Assembly (NCBI RefSeq): GCF_014648355.1 | Contig: NZ_BMQY01000008.1 | Coordinates: 106,365-170,364 of the forward strand | Direction of reading: 5' to 3' | From: Couchioplanes azureus | GTDB taxonomy: Bacteria; Actinomycetota; Actinomycetes; Mycobacteriales; Micromonosporaceae | DNA: 64,000 nucleotides | Part shown: positions 8,471 to 16,353 of the stretch, piece after piece | Position numbering within the stretch: position 1 is the first letter of the stretch | Layout: every line of letters starts with the position of its first letter | Notes under the pieces: model-generated | Told to the model about the DNA's origin: nothing | Database searches by the model: none | What the model saw: only the letters and a program-made list of their open reading frames with translations | Program-made: the position numbers and the translations under genes

Positions 8471-9634
8471 ATGCGCGTTGACCGGATCAGGACGGAGTCC
8501 GCCGAGCGCTCGGTGATCCTCCGGGCCGATGTGCACTTCGACACCCACTGGGTGTGGGGCGACGAGCCCTTCCGTCTCTGGTACCGCTACCCGGCCGAGT
8601 TCGCGCCGCGGGTGAGCGCCGCCAACGGCGACCCGTTCGTCGCCGCGCTGCTCGGCGTCGCCATGCGCCTCGGCGAGGACCTGCACATCGACGCCGAGGT
8701 CTCGCCCCGGCTCCACCGGCACGCCGCCGGAACGATCCAGGACATCTGGACCCGGTGGCACGCCGACTTCCGGCGCGTGCGTCTCGACTGCGGCGTGGGC
8801 GAGCCCCGCCGGCCCGGGCGGGAACCGCGGCGGGGGTTGTTCTTCTCCCTGGGCGTGGACTCGGCGTACTGCCTGGCCAAGAACCGTCGTGGCGGTCCCG
8901 GCGCGGAGGACCGCATCGACGACCTGGTGATGATCGAGGGCTTCGACGTCTACCTGTGGGAGTCCGAGCGGTTCCCGCCCATGGTCGCCGCGGCCGAACG
9001 GGTGGCCGCCGCCATGGGGGCCCGCATCGTGCCGGTCACGACCAACCTGCGCGAGGTCACCGACCGGGTCGTCGACTGGGTCACCATGCACTTCGCCGCC
9101 GGTCTGGCCAGCACGGTGCTCGGTCTGGGCGCCTACGACGCCGTGCACCTCGCCGCCTCGTTCACCTACGACCACCTCTTCCCGGGCGGCTCGCACCCCC
9201 TGCTGGACCCGCTCTGGGGCACGGAGGCGCTGACCATCGTGCACGACGGCTGCGAGGCCGACCGCATGGACAAGATCAGGCTTCTCGCCGACCCGGCGCA
9301 CCAGGTGCTGCTGGACCATCTGCGGGTCTGCAACACCGGCGAGCTGACCGACGCCTACAACTGCGGGCGCTGCGAGAAGTGTGTCCGGACGATGATCGCG
9401 CTGCGGGCGGTGCGGGCCCTGGACCGCTGCGCCTCCCTGCCGTCCACCATCGACGTCGAGCGCTTCGCGGGCTTTCCCCTGCGGCCGGAATACCACCTCA
9501 TCGCCTACCGGGAACTGCTCGGCGCGCTGGGCGACGACGAGCTGGACCGGCGGCTGCGCGGCGTACTGGAGGACAAGCTGCGCGTGTGCGCCGAGGCCGG
9601 CACCGCCATAGGCCTGCAGGTGGCCGGCCCGTGA
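8471..9634 (+). CDS. PP-loop-like protein with Cys cluster, linked to a glycan locus
   Basis: A 387-residue cytoplasmic protein with no firm family name. Around residue 117 it has RGLFFSLGVDSAYC, which resembles the SGGVDS PP-loop of N-type ATP pyrophosphatases (QueC, asparagine synthase) but with Leu for the first Gly. Around residue 297 it has YNCGRCEKCVRTM, like the zinc-binding C-x2-C-x2-C of QueC-type enzymes. It may activate or amidate a carboxylate with ATP; that is inference. It converges on the nine-gene glycoconjugate operon with only 18 bases between stops. A possible -10 (TATTCT, 8429-8434) lies upstream. Confidence 0.6.
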   Translation: MRVDRIRTESAERSVILRADVHFDTHWVWGDEPFRLWYRYPAEFAPRVSAANGDPFVAALLGVAMRLGEDLHIDAEVSPRLHRHAAGTIQDIWTRWHADFRRVRLDCGVGEPRRPGREPRRGLFFSLGVDSAYCLAKNRRGGPGAEDRIDDLVMIEGFDVYLWESERFPPMVAAAERVAAAMGARIVPVTTNLREVTDRVVDWVTMHFAAGLASTVLGLGAYDAVHLAASFTYDHLFPGGSHPLLDPLWGTEALTIVHDGCEADRMDKIRLLADPAHQVLLDHLRVCNTGELTDAYNCGRCEKCVRTMIALRAVRALDRCASLPSTIDVERFAGFPLRPEYHLIAYRELLGALGDDELDRRLRGVLEDKLRVCAEAGTAIGLQVAGP

Positions 9635-9667
9635 CCTCGGCTCCCCGGGTGCTCAGGCGCCGAGGTC
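9633..9667. terminator. Bidirectional terminator across convergent stops
   Basis: A 9-bp perfect inverted repeat (GACCTCGGC / GCCGAGGTC) with a 17-base loop that spans both stop codons of the convergent genes ending at 9634 and 9653. Confidence 0.45.
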
Positions 9668-10825
9668 GGTGAGCAGCCGCCGCAGCACCCCGCCCGCCTC
9701 GAAGTAGTCCTCCGCCACCCGGCCGGCCGCCGCGGCGTGCCGGTCGTAGTCGCTCTCGACCCGCCGTACCGCCTCCGCGGCCTCCTCGGGGCAGGTGAAC
9801 ACCAGCAGGCCCGCCCCCACCGGCAACCCGGCCGGCAGACCGGTCTGCTGGACCACGACCGGTCGTCGCGCCGCCAGGTAGCAGGCGGAACGGGTGCTGA
9901 ACCAGCCCGTCCGCAGCGCGGTGTAGATCTCCTTGACCGGCGTCAGCTCGCCGCGGGACCCTTCGATGAACTCGCGGTAGCTGCGCGGACTGATCGTCAT
10001 GGCGGGCGCGTCGACCACCTGCCAGCCGTACGCGCGCAGCCGGTCGCCCGGAGCGCCGAGGCCGCCCAGCGCCACCCGCACCGGCACCGGCACCCGCCGG
10101 GGCAGGTCGATGAGGCGCTCGAACTCGGCGTCCTTGCTGCGGTACTCGACCCCGTCGAGCACGATGCGATGGCCGAAGGCGTTCCAGGTCGTGACCGTCG
10201 ACCAGGGTGCGTCCCGGGGCGCCGGGGGACAGTCGCGCCACAGGGCCGTGACCACCGGCATCCGCGTGGTGCGCCAGGGAAAGTCGCCGGCCGGCACGCG
10301 GCAGTCCGCGCCACCGATGTTCTCCCCGTACGTGAAGAAGCGGTCGTGGCTGGTGATCCCCCACGGCCCGGAGTCGTCCGACCAGGCCAGCCGCTGCCGC
10401 AGCATGATCTGGTTGTAGCCGGGATCGGTGTCGACGAACACCCGCGCGGCGCCGGCCGGCAGTTCCTCCGGGACCGCGCTGCCCCCGCTGACGTTGAGGA
10501 AGACGTCGGCCGTGCCCGCCACCCGGCGGAACGCGGCCGCGCTCATCCCGTGGTGCTCGGTGGCCAGGTGCACGTAGTGCCACCGGCCGGCGAGCTCCGG
10601 TGCCCAGTCGGCGAGGAAGGCGGCGATGAAGGCGGCGGAGTACGTCCCGTCCGCGCTGAACGTGACGTCGACCGGCTGGTACGGCCACCGCCAGGTGTCC
10701 TCGTGGTAGTACACGTCGTGCCCGAGCCGGGCCAGGCCGATCACGTACTGCAGGTAGTCCCACGCGACGCCGCCCAGCGGGTACAGGCCCACGAGCCCGC
10801 TGACGACGATGCGCAACCGGGTCAC
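9653..10825 (-). CDS. GT-B-like glycosyltransferase, last gene of glycoconjugate operon
   Basis: A 390-residue protein starting VTRLRIVVSGLVGLYPLGGVAWDYLQY, the Rossmann start of an actinobacterial group usually annotated as glycosyltransferase (GT-B fold). The C-terminal half has a sugar-nucleotide-type pattern: EIYTALRTGWFSTRSACYLAARRPVVVQQTG, then GLLVFTCPEEAAEAVRR. The GTG start overlaps the stop of the pyruvyl transferase gene (GTGA), so it is co-translated. The donor and acceptor cannot be told from sequence. The motif set is less canonical than in the GT4 gene at 13370, so the enzymatic role is moderately sure. Confidence 0.65.
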   Translation of the reverse strand: MTRLRIVVSGLVGLYPLGGVAWDYLQYVIGLARLGHDVYYHEDTWRWPYQPVDVTFSADGTYSAAFIAAFLADWAPELAGRWHYVHLATEHHGMSAAAFRRVAGTADVFLNVSGGSAVPEELPAGAARVFVDTDPGYNQIMLRQRLAWSDDSGPWGITSHDRFFTYGENIGGADCRVPAGDFPWRTTRMPVVTALWRDCPPAPRDAPWSTVTTWNAFGHRIVLDGVEYRSKDAEFERLIDLPRRVPVPVRVALGGLGAPGDRLRAYGWQVVDAPAMTISPRSYREFIEGSRGELTPVKEIYTALRTGWFSTRSACYLAARRPVVVQQTGLPAGLPVGAGLLVFTCPEEAAEAVRRVESDYDRHAAAAGRVAEDYFEAGGVLRRLLTDLGA

Positions 10826-11733
10826 GGCCGCCCCGCCGCGAGGTCGCGGACCTGCCGTCCGATGCGCCGGTGCGCCCGCCGCGCCCGGGCCAGGGCGGGC
10901 GCCGGGTCGGGCTGCGCGTCGAGGCGGCCCAGCAGTTCCGGCAGGCGGTCCACCTGCTCCTGCCCCAGCACCCAGTCGCCGAGCCCGACCGCCGACATGA
11001 ACGACTCGATCTTCCAGTCGCCGGACACCGCCACGACCCGGCGGCCGGTGGCCACGGCGATGATGCAGCCGTGCAGCCGCGAGGTGACCACGGCGTCGCA
11101 GGCGCGGTAGAGGTCCAGCACCCGTTCCAGGCCCGCGGCGTCGCCGTCGCGGTGCAGGTTGTTGGTCTCCCGGTACGCCCGTCCCGTCCGCGCGGCGAAG
11201 CGGGCGGCGGCACGGCCCATCGCCTCGTACTCCGCCTCGCCGACGGTGGTGAGGTTGTCGACGTGCAGCACCCCCCAGCCGCGCCGCCGGGACCGGCGCA
11301 GCACGAGCACGCTCGGGCAGGCCACCGCGGGCGGCAGCGGCGGGCCGCCGAGCAGCCCGCGGGTGTGCTCGTCGCGTACCCGGCACAGCAGGGCGCGAGC
11401 GGCGAGACCGCGCGGCAGCCCCGGCTCCAGCCGCGAGTCCTCCCGCTTCAGATCCACCGCCCCCACGCCCCACAGGCAGTAGCGCAGCCGGTCCTGCAGA
11501 GCCGCCAGTCCCGTCCAGAACGGTGCGAAGTAGTCCATCAGCAGCCCGCCGCCGCCGATCACCACCAGGTCGCCGGGGCCCGCCGAGGCCAGGGCGCGCA
11601 GCGTCCGCCGGACGAACGGGGCGTCGCACAGATGGGTGACGACCGGCACGCCGGCGAGCTGGCTCCGGATGCCCTGGGCGGCCAGCCAGTCACCGGCGTT
11701 GGACCGGTTGGCGAAGACGTGGTGGATCACCAT
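10822..11733 (-). CDS. Polysaccharide pyruvyl transferase family protein
   Basis: A 303-residue member of the WcaK/CsaB-like family, which adds ketal pyruvate from phosphoenolpyruvate to sugars of exopolysaccharides or cell-wall polymers. Seen: the N-terminal FANRSNAGDW, the GGGGLLMDYF loop, and the C-terminal signature AVVTSRLHGCIIAVATGRRVVAV with the conserved RLHG, followed by WKIESFM. I chose the ATG at 11733, where the typical beta strand MVIHHVFANRSN begins. It overlaps the PIG-L stop by 7 bases and the next gene by GTGA. In this operon it would decorate the product with an acidic group (inference). Confidence 0.8.
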   Translation of the reverse strand: MVIHHVFANRSNAGDWLAAQGIRSQLAGVPVVTHLCDAPFVRRTLRALASAGPGDLVVIGGGGLLMDYFAPFWTGLAALQDRLRYCLWGVGAVDLKREDSRLEPGLPRGLAARALLCRVRDEHTRGLLGGPPLPPAVACPSVLVLRRSRRRGWGVLHVDNLTTVGEAEYEAMGRAAARFAARTGRAYRETNNLHRDGDAAGLERVLDLYRACDAVVTSRLHGCIIAVATGRRVVAVSGDWKIESFMSAVGLGDWVLGQEQVDRLPELLGRLDAQPDPAPALARARRAHRRIGRQVRDLAAGRP

Positions 11734-12365
11734 CGTGGCTCGCGGTACGCCTCGGCGTAGTCGCCGCCCGGCCAGCTGTGCATCTCGCCGCGGTAGCGGG
11801 CCAGCCCGGCGAGCGCGTCGTCGAACCGCAGCACCCGGCACTGGCTGGCGTAGAGCCGGATCGCGGTGAGCTTGGCGTCGATCACCGGCGAGATGTCGAC
11901 GAGCTCGTCCAGCTCGCCGAGCGGCGTCCACACCTCGAACATGAGCACGCGGGGGCGCGCGGCGCCGCCGTCGAGCCGGGCGGTGGCACGGTGCACCAGC
12001 CGGGCGGCGGCCCGGTGGTCGGGGTGCTGCTCACCGTCGTGCGGCACGTAGATCACGTCCGGCCGGAAGGTGCTGATCAGCTCGGACAGTCGCGCCGAGG
12101 TGGCGCGGGTGGCGGTCAGCCTGCCGTCGGGCAGCCGCCAGAACTCGATGCCGGCCAGGCCGAGCGCCGCGGCCGCGGCCGCGGCCTCCGCCTCCCGGGT
12201 GCGCCGGGTCTCGTCCGGGCCGAGCCCGTGCCCGCCGGCCTCACCGGAGGTGAGGAAGACGACGCGCACCTCGGCGCCCGCGAGGACGTGCAGCCGCAGC
12301 GCCCCGCCGCACCCGACGGTCTCGTCGTCCGGGTGCGGGCTCACCACCAGAATCCGCCGGGCCAT
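11727..12365 (-). CDS. PIG-L family N-deacetylase
   Basis: A 212-residue zinc deacetylase of the LmbE/PIG-L family, which removes N-acetyl groups from GlcNAc-type sugars. The metal and catalytic motif SPHPDDETVGCGG is at residues 9-21 and the third ligand motif EQHPDHRAAARL is near residue 114. The start is the ATG at 12365, one base after the stop of the acetyltransferase. Its position between an acetyltransferase and a pyruvyl transferase fits a route that deacetylates an amino sugar and then re-acylates it (inference). It is distinct from the Mca-like PIG-L protein at 23280. Confidence 0.85.
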   Translation of the reverse strand: MARRILVVSPHPDDETVGCGGALRLHVLAGAEVRVVFLTSGEAGGHGLGPDETRRTREAEAAAAAAALGLAGIEFWRLPDGRLTATRATSARLSELISTFRPDVIYVPHDGEQHPDHRAAARLVHRATARLDGGAARPRVLMFEVWTPLGELDELVDISPVIDAKLTAIRLYASQCRVLRFDDALAGLARYRGEMHSWPGGDYAEAYREPRW

Positions 12366-12366
12366 C

Positions 12367-13386
12367 TCAGCCGGTCCGGGGGCCGAGGGGGTACAGCCCC
12401 CAGGTCCGCACGGTCCGCACGCCGGTCGCGAACCGGTACTTGAACGCCTCGTCGCCGATGCCGAAGTCGAAGCGGGTGCAGCCGGGAATCTCGCGGGCGA
12501 GCAGCAGCAGGCGGCGCAGCAGCACCTCGCCCGGCGAGCGGGCCGCGTACGCCGGATCGAACGACGGCTTGTACCACAGCAGCGAGCCGGCGAAGTCGAA
12601 CCCGAGATGGAACGCGACCGCGGTGCCGTTCCAGCGCACCGTCGTGAAGACCACCCAGCCGTGCGCGGCGCCGGCGGCGGCGACCGCGCGGAAGAAGGCG
12701 CGGCAGCCGGGGGCCGTGAAGGCGCTCGGGTACGGGGTGCCCGCCCAGCGCCGGACGTGCTGCGCGAAGAACGGCTCCAGGTCGTCCGCCGTGGGCGCCC
12801 GGTCGTGCACCACACTCAGCTCGCCGCAGCGGGCGAGGCCGCGCTCGTGCCGCACGAGGCTGCGCCGGTGGGCCGCAGGCCGCGGCGAGACGGCGTCGGC
12901 GGCCAGGTCGACGTACGGAGCGTCCATCGTGCCCTCGTCGACCAGGTCGAGTCCGAGGACCGTGGCGGCGCCGCGCAGCGCGTCCGCGGTGCGGGAGCCG
13001 TCGGGCACGTGATGCAGGCGGAAGCCCACGAACCCGGCAGTCGCCGCGCGTGCCGCCGCGAGCGCGGTGCCGACCGCCCCGGTGTCCGTCACGTCGCCGA
13101 GCAGGTCGAGGTAGTCGGCGCTGCCGGCGCCGCAGAAGAACACCATGCCGGCCTCCGCGAAGAACGGCGCCATCAGCACCGGCACGCCGTCGCGCAGGAC
13201 GAGCACGGGCAGGATCCGCCCGCGGGGATGACAGCGCCACCAGGCGTCCAGCCACTCCCGGGTGAGGAAGACCTCCCGCGTGTCGCCCCGGTCGAGCAAC
13301 GCCCGCCATTGCGCCGCCGGCAGCGCCGGGTCGCCGATGCCGCGCAGCACCCGGGCGGCGAGACCCGCCCTAGCGGTGACCATCAT
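12367..13386 (-). CDS. CelD/BcsL-type GNAT acetyltransferase
   Basis: A 339-residue protein of the GNAT_6/CelD-like group (FemAB fold), found in polysaccharide and cellulose loci and thought to acyl- or aminoacyl-transfer onto sugars. Recognisable parts are LTREWLDAWWRCHPRGRILPVLVLRDGVPVLMAPF in segments near residues 36-75, the conserved RSLVRHERGL helix, and the C-terminal FHLGFDFAGSLLWYKPSFD and FDFGIGDEAFKYRFA blocks. Two adjacent ATG codons (13386, 13383) are possible starts, both overlapping the end of the GT4 gene by 14-17 bases. The likely role is N-acylation of the amino sugar exposed by the PIG-L enzyme (inference). Confidence 0.75.
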   Translation of the reverse strand: MMVTARAGLAARVLRGIGDPALPAAQWRALLDRGDTREVFLTREWLDAWWRCHPRGRILPVLVLRDGVPVLMAPFFAEAGMVFFCGAGSADYLDLLGDVTDTGAVGTALAAARAATAGFVGFRLHHVPDGSRTADALRGAATVLGLDLVDEGTMDAPYVDLAADAVSPRPAAHRRSLVRHERGLARCGELSVVHDRAPTADDLEPFFAQHVRRWAGTPYPSAFTAPGCRAFFRAVAAAGAAHGWVVFTTVRWNGTAVAFHLGFDFAGSLLWYKPSFDPAYAARSPGEVLLRRLLLLAREIPGCTRFDFGIGDEAFKYRFATGVRTVRTWGLYPLGPRTG

Positions 13387-14548
13387 CGGCCACCTCCCGC
13401 AACAGCGACTCCAGCCGCCGCAGGCAGCGGCGCCGGTCGGCGTGGCGCTCCACGTACGCGCGGGCTTCCTGCCCCATCCGGGCGGCCCGCGGCGCATCGG
13501 CCAGCAGGGCCTGCAGGGCGCCGGTCAGCGCGGGTACGTCGCCCGGCGGCACGACCAACCCGGTGCTTCCGTGCCGGACCACCTCCACGGCGCCGCCGGC
13601 CGCGGTGGCCACCACCGGCACCCCGCACGCCATGGCCTCCAGGTACACCAGCCCGGGGCCGCCCTCGTAGCGCGACGGCAGGGCGAAGACGGCCGCCCCG
13701 GCCAGCACGGCGGGCAGCTCGTCATGACCGAGCGGCCCGCGCAGCTGGAGCACCTCGCGCCGGCCGGCGGCGGATGCCCGCTCGGCGAGCCGGCGGGCCA
13801 CGCCCGGATCGCCGGGCCCGACGACGGTCAGCCGCAGGTCCTGGGGCGGGTCCGGTACCGCCAGCACCGCGTCCAGCAGGTCCAGGACCCCCTTGCTCTC
13901 GGCGACCCGGCCGACGAAGACCACCCCGTGCCGCTCGGCGCCGGGGACCGGCCGGAACCGGTCGACGTCCACGCCGGTGTGCAGCGTGGGGACGGGTCCG
14001 GCCGGGGCGCCGTAGTGCCGCCGGCACCACTCGGCCGAACAGGCGCTGGAGGAGTAGATGCGCTCGGCGAGCCGGACGCACGCCTTCTCCATGCCGATGC
14101 CGACCTCGTGCAGCGTGCCGCCGGGCTCGGGCCAGCCGATCGTGTGGGCCAGCATGACGAGCGGGCCGTGCAGCTGCATCGCCACGGGCGCACGGTCCTG
14201 CGGTTCCCGGCCGGCCAGGTAGGCGTACCCCTCGCCGCCGTAGTCGGGCAGGTCCACGACGTCCAGGCCGGGCCCGTCGGCGAGGGCGGTGAGCTCGGCG
14301 GCCACCGCGACGCTGTAGCCGAGCCACCGACCGGCCTCGGTGTACGGGCGCGCCGGGAACCCGGCACCCGGCACGCGGATCAGGTGCACGCCGTCGCGGC
14401 GGCGTTCGCTGCGGCCGCCGTCGAGGCTGTGCGTGACGACGTGCACGTCGTGGCCGAGCGCCGCGAGGCCGTACGCCTTGGCGGCCGTCTGCGTGCCGAT
14501 GCCCCCGCCGTCGGGCGCGAACTGCTGGGCGGCCACGGCGATCCTCAT
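13370..14548 (-). CDS. Glycosyltransferase family 4
   Basis: A 392-residue retaining GT-B glycosyltransferase. The N-terminal Rossmann domain has the glycine-rich acceptor loop QQFAPDGGGIGTQTAAKAYGLAALGHDVHVVT. The C-terminal domain begins at GVVFVGRVAESKGVLDLLDAV (about residue 216) and carries the family E-x7-E signature RYEGGPGLVYLEAMACGVPVVAT (about residue 297). The ATG at 14548 overlaps the stop of the ABC exporter gene as ATGA. The sugar transferred is unknown; galE at the head of the operon makes UDP-galactose a plausible donor for at least one transferase here. Confidence 0.88.
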   Translation of the reverse strand: MRIAVAAQQFAPDGGGIGTQTAAKAYGLAALGHDVHVVTHSLDGGRSERRRDGVHLIRVPGAGFPARPYTEAGRWLGYSVAVAAELTALADGPGLDVVDLPDYGGEGYAYLAGREPQDRAPVAMQLHGPLVMLAHTIGWPEPGGTLHEVGIGMEKACVRLAERIYSSSACSAEWCRRHYGAPAGPVPTLHTGVDVDRFRPVPGAERHGVVFVGRVAESKGVLDLLDAVLAVPDPPQDLRLTVVGPGDPGVARRLAERASAAGRREVLQLRGPLGHDELPAVLAGAAVFALPSRYEGGPGLVYLEAMACGVPVVATAAGGAVEVVRHGSTGLVVPPGDVPALTGALQALLADAPRAARMGQEARAYVERHADRRRCLRRLESLLREVADDGHR

Positions 14549-16353
14549 CGGACCTGCCCGGGTGCGCCGATGAGGTGCAGATGGTGGTAGCGGGCGTAGG
14601 TGCCGCCGGCGGTGAGGAGTTGGGTGTGGGTGCCGTGTTCGGTGATGTGTCCGTTGTCGAGGACGATGATGCGGTCGGCGTGGCGCACGGTGCTGAGGCG
14701 GTGGGCGATGATCAGGACGGTGCGTCCGGTGGTGGCGTGGGTGAGGGCGGGCACGAGCAGTGCTTCGGATTCGGGGTCGAGGGCTGCGGTGGGTTCGTCG
14801 AGGATGAGTACGGGTGCGTCTTTGAGCAGGGCGCGGGCGATGGCGAGGCGTTGTTGCTGGCCGCCGGAGAGGGTGGTGCCGTGTTCGCCGAGGATGGTGT
14901 CGTAGCCGTGGGGCAGGGCTTGGATGAAGTCGTGGGCGTGGGCTTGGCGGGCGGCGTGTTCGATGTCGTGGTGGGTGGCGTCGGGTCTTCCGTAGGCGAT
15001 GTTGTCGGCGATGCTCAGGGGCAGGAGCAGGGGTTGTTGCCGGACGATGGAGATGCGGGTGCGGAGTTGGTGTAGTCGGGTGTGGCGGATGTCGGTGCCG
15101 TTGTAGTGGATGTGGCCGGTCCAGGGGTCGAGGAAGCGGGGGATGAGGGCGGCGAGGGTGGATTTGCCGGCGCCGGTGGGTCCGACCAGGGCGATGGTTT
15201 CGCCGGGGTCGATGTGCAGGGTGATGTCGTGCAGGACCGGCCGGCCGGGTTGGTAGCCGAAGGTGACCTGGTCGAAGTCCAGGGCCGCGCCCCGGCCCGC
15301 CGCGGGCAACGGCACCGGATGGTGCGGTTCCGGCACGTCCTGCGCCGGCTCCAGGACCTCCAGGACACGGTCCAGCCCCGCCTGGGCGACCCGTACGTCC
15401 CGCTGGAGCTGGAGCAGCCCCCGCGCCTCGGCCTCGATGGTGCGGGCGTAGACGAGGAAGACGAGCAGGGACCCGACGGTGAGCCGGCCGCGCAGTACCT
15501 GGTGACCGCCCACGAGCAGCACGGTGGCGACCGCGGCGGCGCTGAGCAGGCCACCGACGGACTCCGAGACCGTCTCGGCCGTCGCGGCCCGCCGGCCCGC
15601 GCTCACGGCACCGTCCACGCGGTCGCGCATGGCGCGCAGGTTGCGGTCCTCGGCGGTGTACGCCTGGACGACCGGCAGCGCGTGCAGCACCTGCGTCACG
15701 AAGGCGACGAGCGCGGACTGGGCGCGGCGGAACCCGAGTGCCCGGCCCTTCACCCGCGCGCCGAGGACGTGCGCGACGAGCGCGAGGAGTGGCGCCGCGG
15801 CGAACAGGACCCCGGTGAGCACGGCGTTCAGCCGCCAGGCGGCCAGCCCCACGGCGGCCAGCGTCAGGATGTGCAGCAGCGGTCCGACCAGCAGGGCATG
15901 GGTCGCGGCGTAGACCGCGTAGCTGTCCGTACCGACCCGGCTCATCAGGTCGCCGGCCGGCCGGGTGGCGTGGAAGCCGGCGGATCGACGCTGGAGGCGG
16001 TCGACCAGGTCGACGGCGACGGCCCGGGTCAGGCGCAGACCGGTCGTCTCGACCAGCCAGGCCGTGACCGCGTGCACCGCCGTGGCGAGCACGGCCGTCA
16101 CGCCGGTGAGGACCGCGGCGGCCAGCACGATCGATGCGGCGGAACCGCCGAGGCCGAGGGCGGTGAACGCCGCGCCGGCCGCGCCGGCCGGCGGACGCCC
16201 CGAGAGACCGTTGTCGACCAGCACCTGCAGCGGCAGCGGCTGGACGGCGGTCAGCGCCGCCGACAGTGCGGTCAGGGCGGCGAGCACCGACAGCCTCGCC
16301 CGCTGGGCGCGGGGATAGCGCAGCAGCAGACGGTAGCGGCGGGCGCGCAGCAT
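14545..16353 (-). CDS. ABC exporter (fused permease and ATPase)
   Basis: A 602-residue half-size exporter of the MsbA/lipid-exporter class: six membrane helices in residues 1-320, then an ATPase domain with Walker A GPTGAGKST, Q-loop, signature LSGGQ, Walker B VLILDEP and switch His IIAHRLSTV. It would flip or export the product of this operon, probably as a homodimer. The ATG at 16353 shares a base with the upstream stop. Odd: from about 14550 to 15250 (the ATPase) glutamine is mostly CAA and leucine CTC, whereas the membrane part and all neighbours use CAG and CTG. The gene looks mosaic, with an ATPase half from another source. Confidence 0.88.
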   Translation of the reverse strand: MLRARRYRLLLRYPRAQRARLSVLAALTALSAALTAVQPLPLQVLVDNGLSGRPPAGAAGAAFTALGLGGSAASIVLAAAVLTGVTAVLATAVHAVTAWLVETTGLRLTRAVAVDLVDRLQRRSAGFHATRPAGDLMSRVGTDSYAVYAATHALLVGPLLHILTLAAVGLAAWRLNAVLTGVLFAAAPLLALVAHVLGARVKGRALGFRRAQSALVAFVTQVLHALPVVQAYTAEDRNLRAMRDRVDGAVSAGRRAATAETVSESVGGLLSAAAVATVLLVGGHQVLRGRLTVGSLLVFLVYARTIEAEARGLLQLQRDVRVAQAGLDRVLEVLEPAQDVPEPHHPVPLPAAGRGAALDFDQVTFGYQPGRPVLHDITLHIDPGETIALVGPTGAGKSTLAALIPRFLDPWTGHIHYNGTDIRHTRLHQLRTRISIVRQQPLLLPLSIADNIAYGRPDATHHDIEHAARQAHAHDFIQALPHGYDTILGEHGTTLSGGQQQRLAIARALLKDAPVLILDEPTAALDPESEALLVPALTHATTGRTVLIIAHRLSTVRHADRIIVLDNGHITEHGTHTQLLTAGGTYARYHHLHLIGAPGQVR

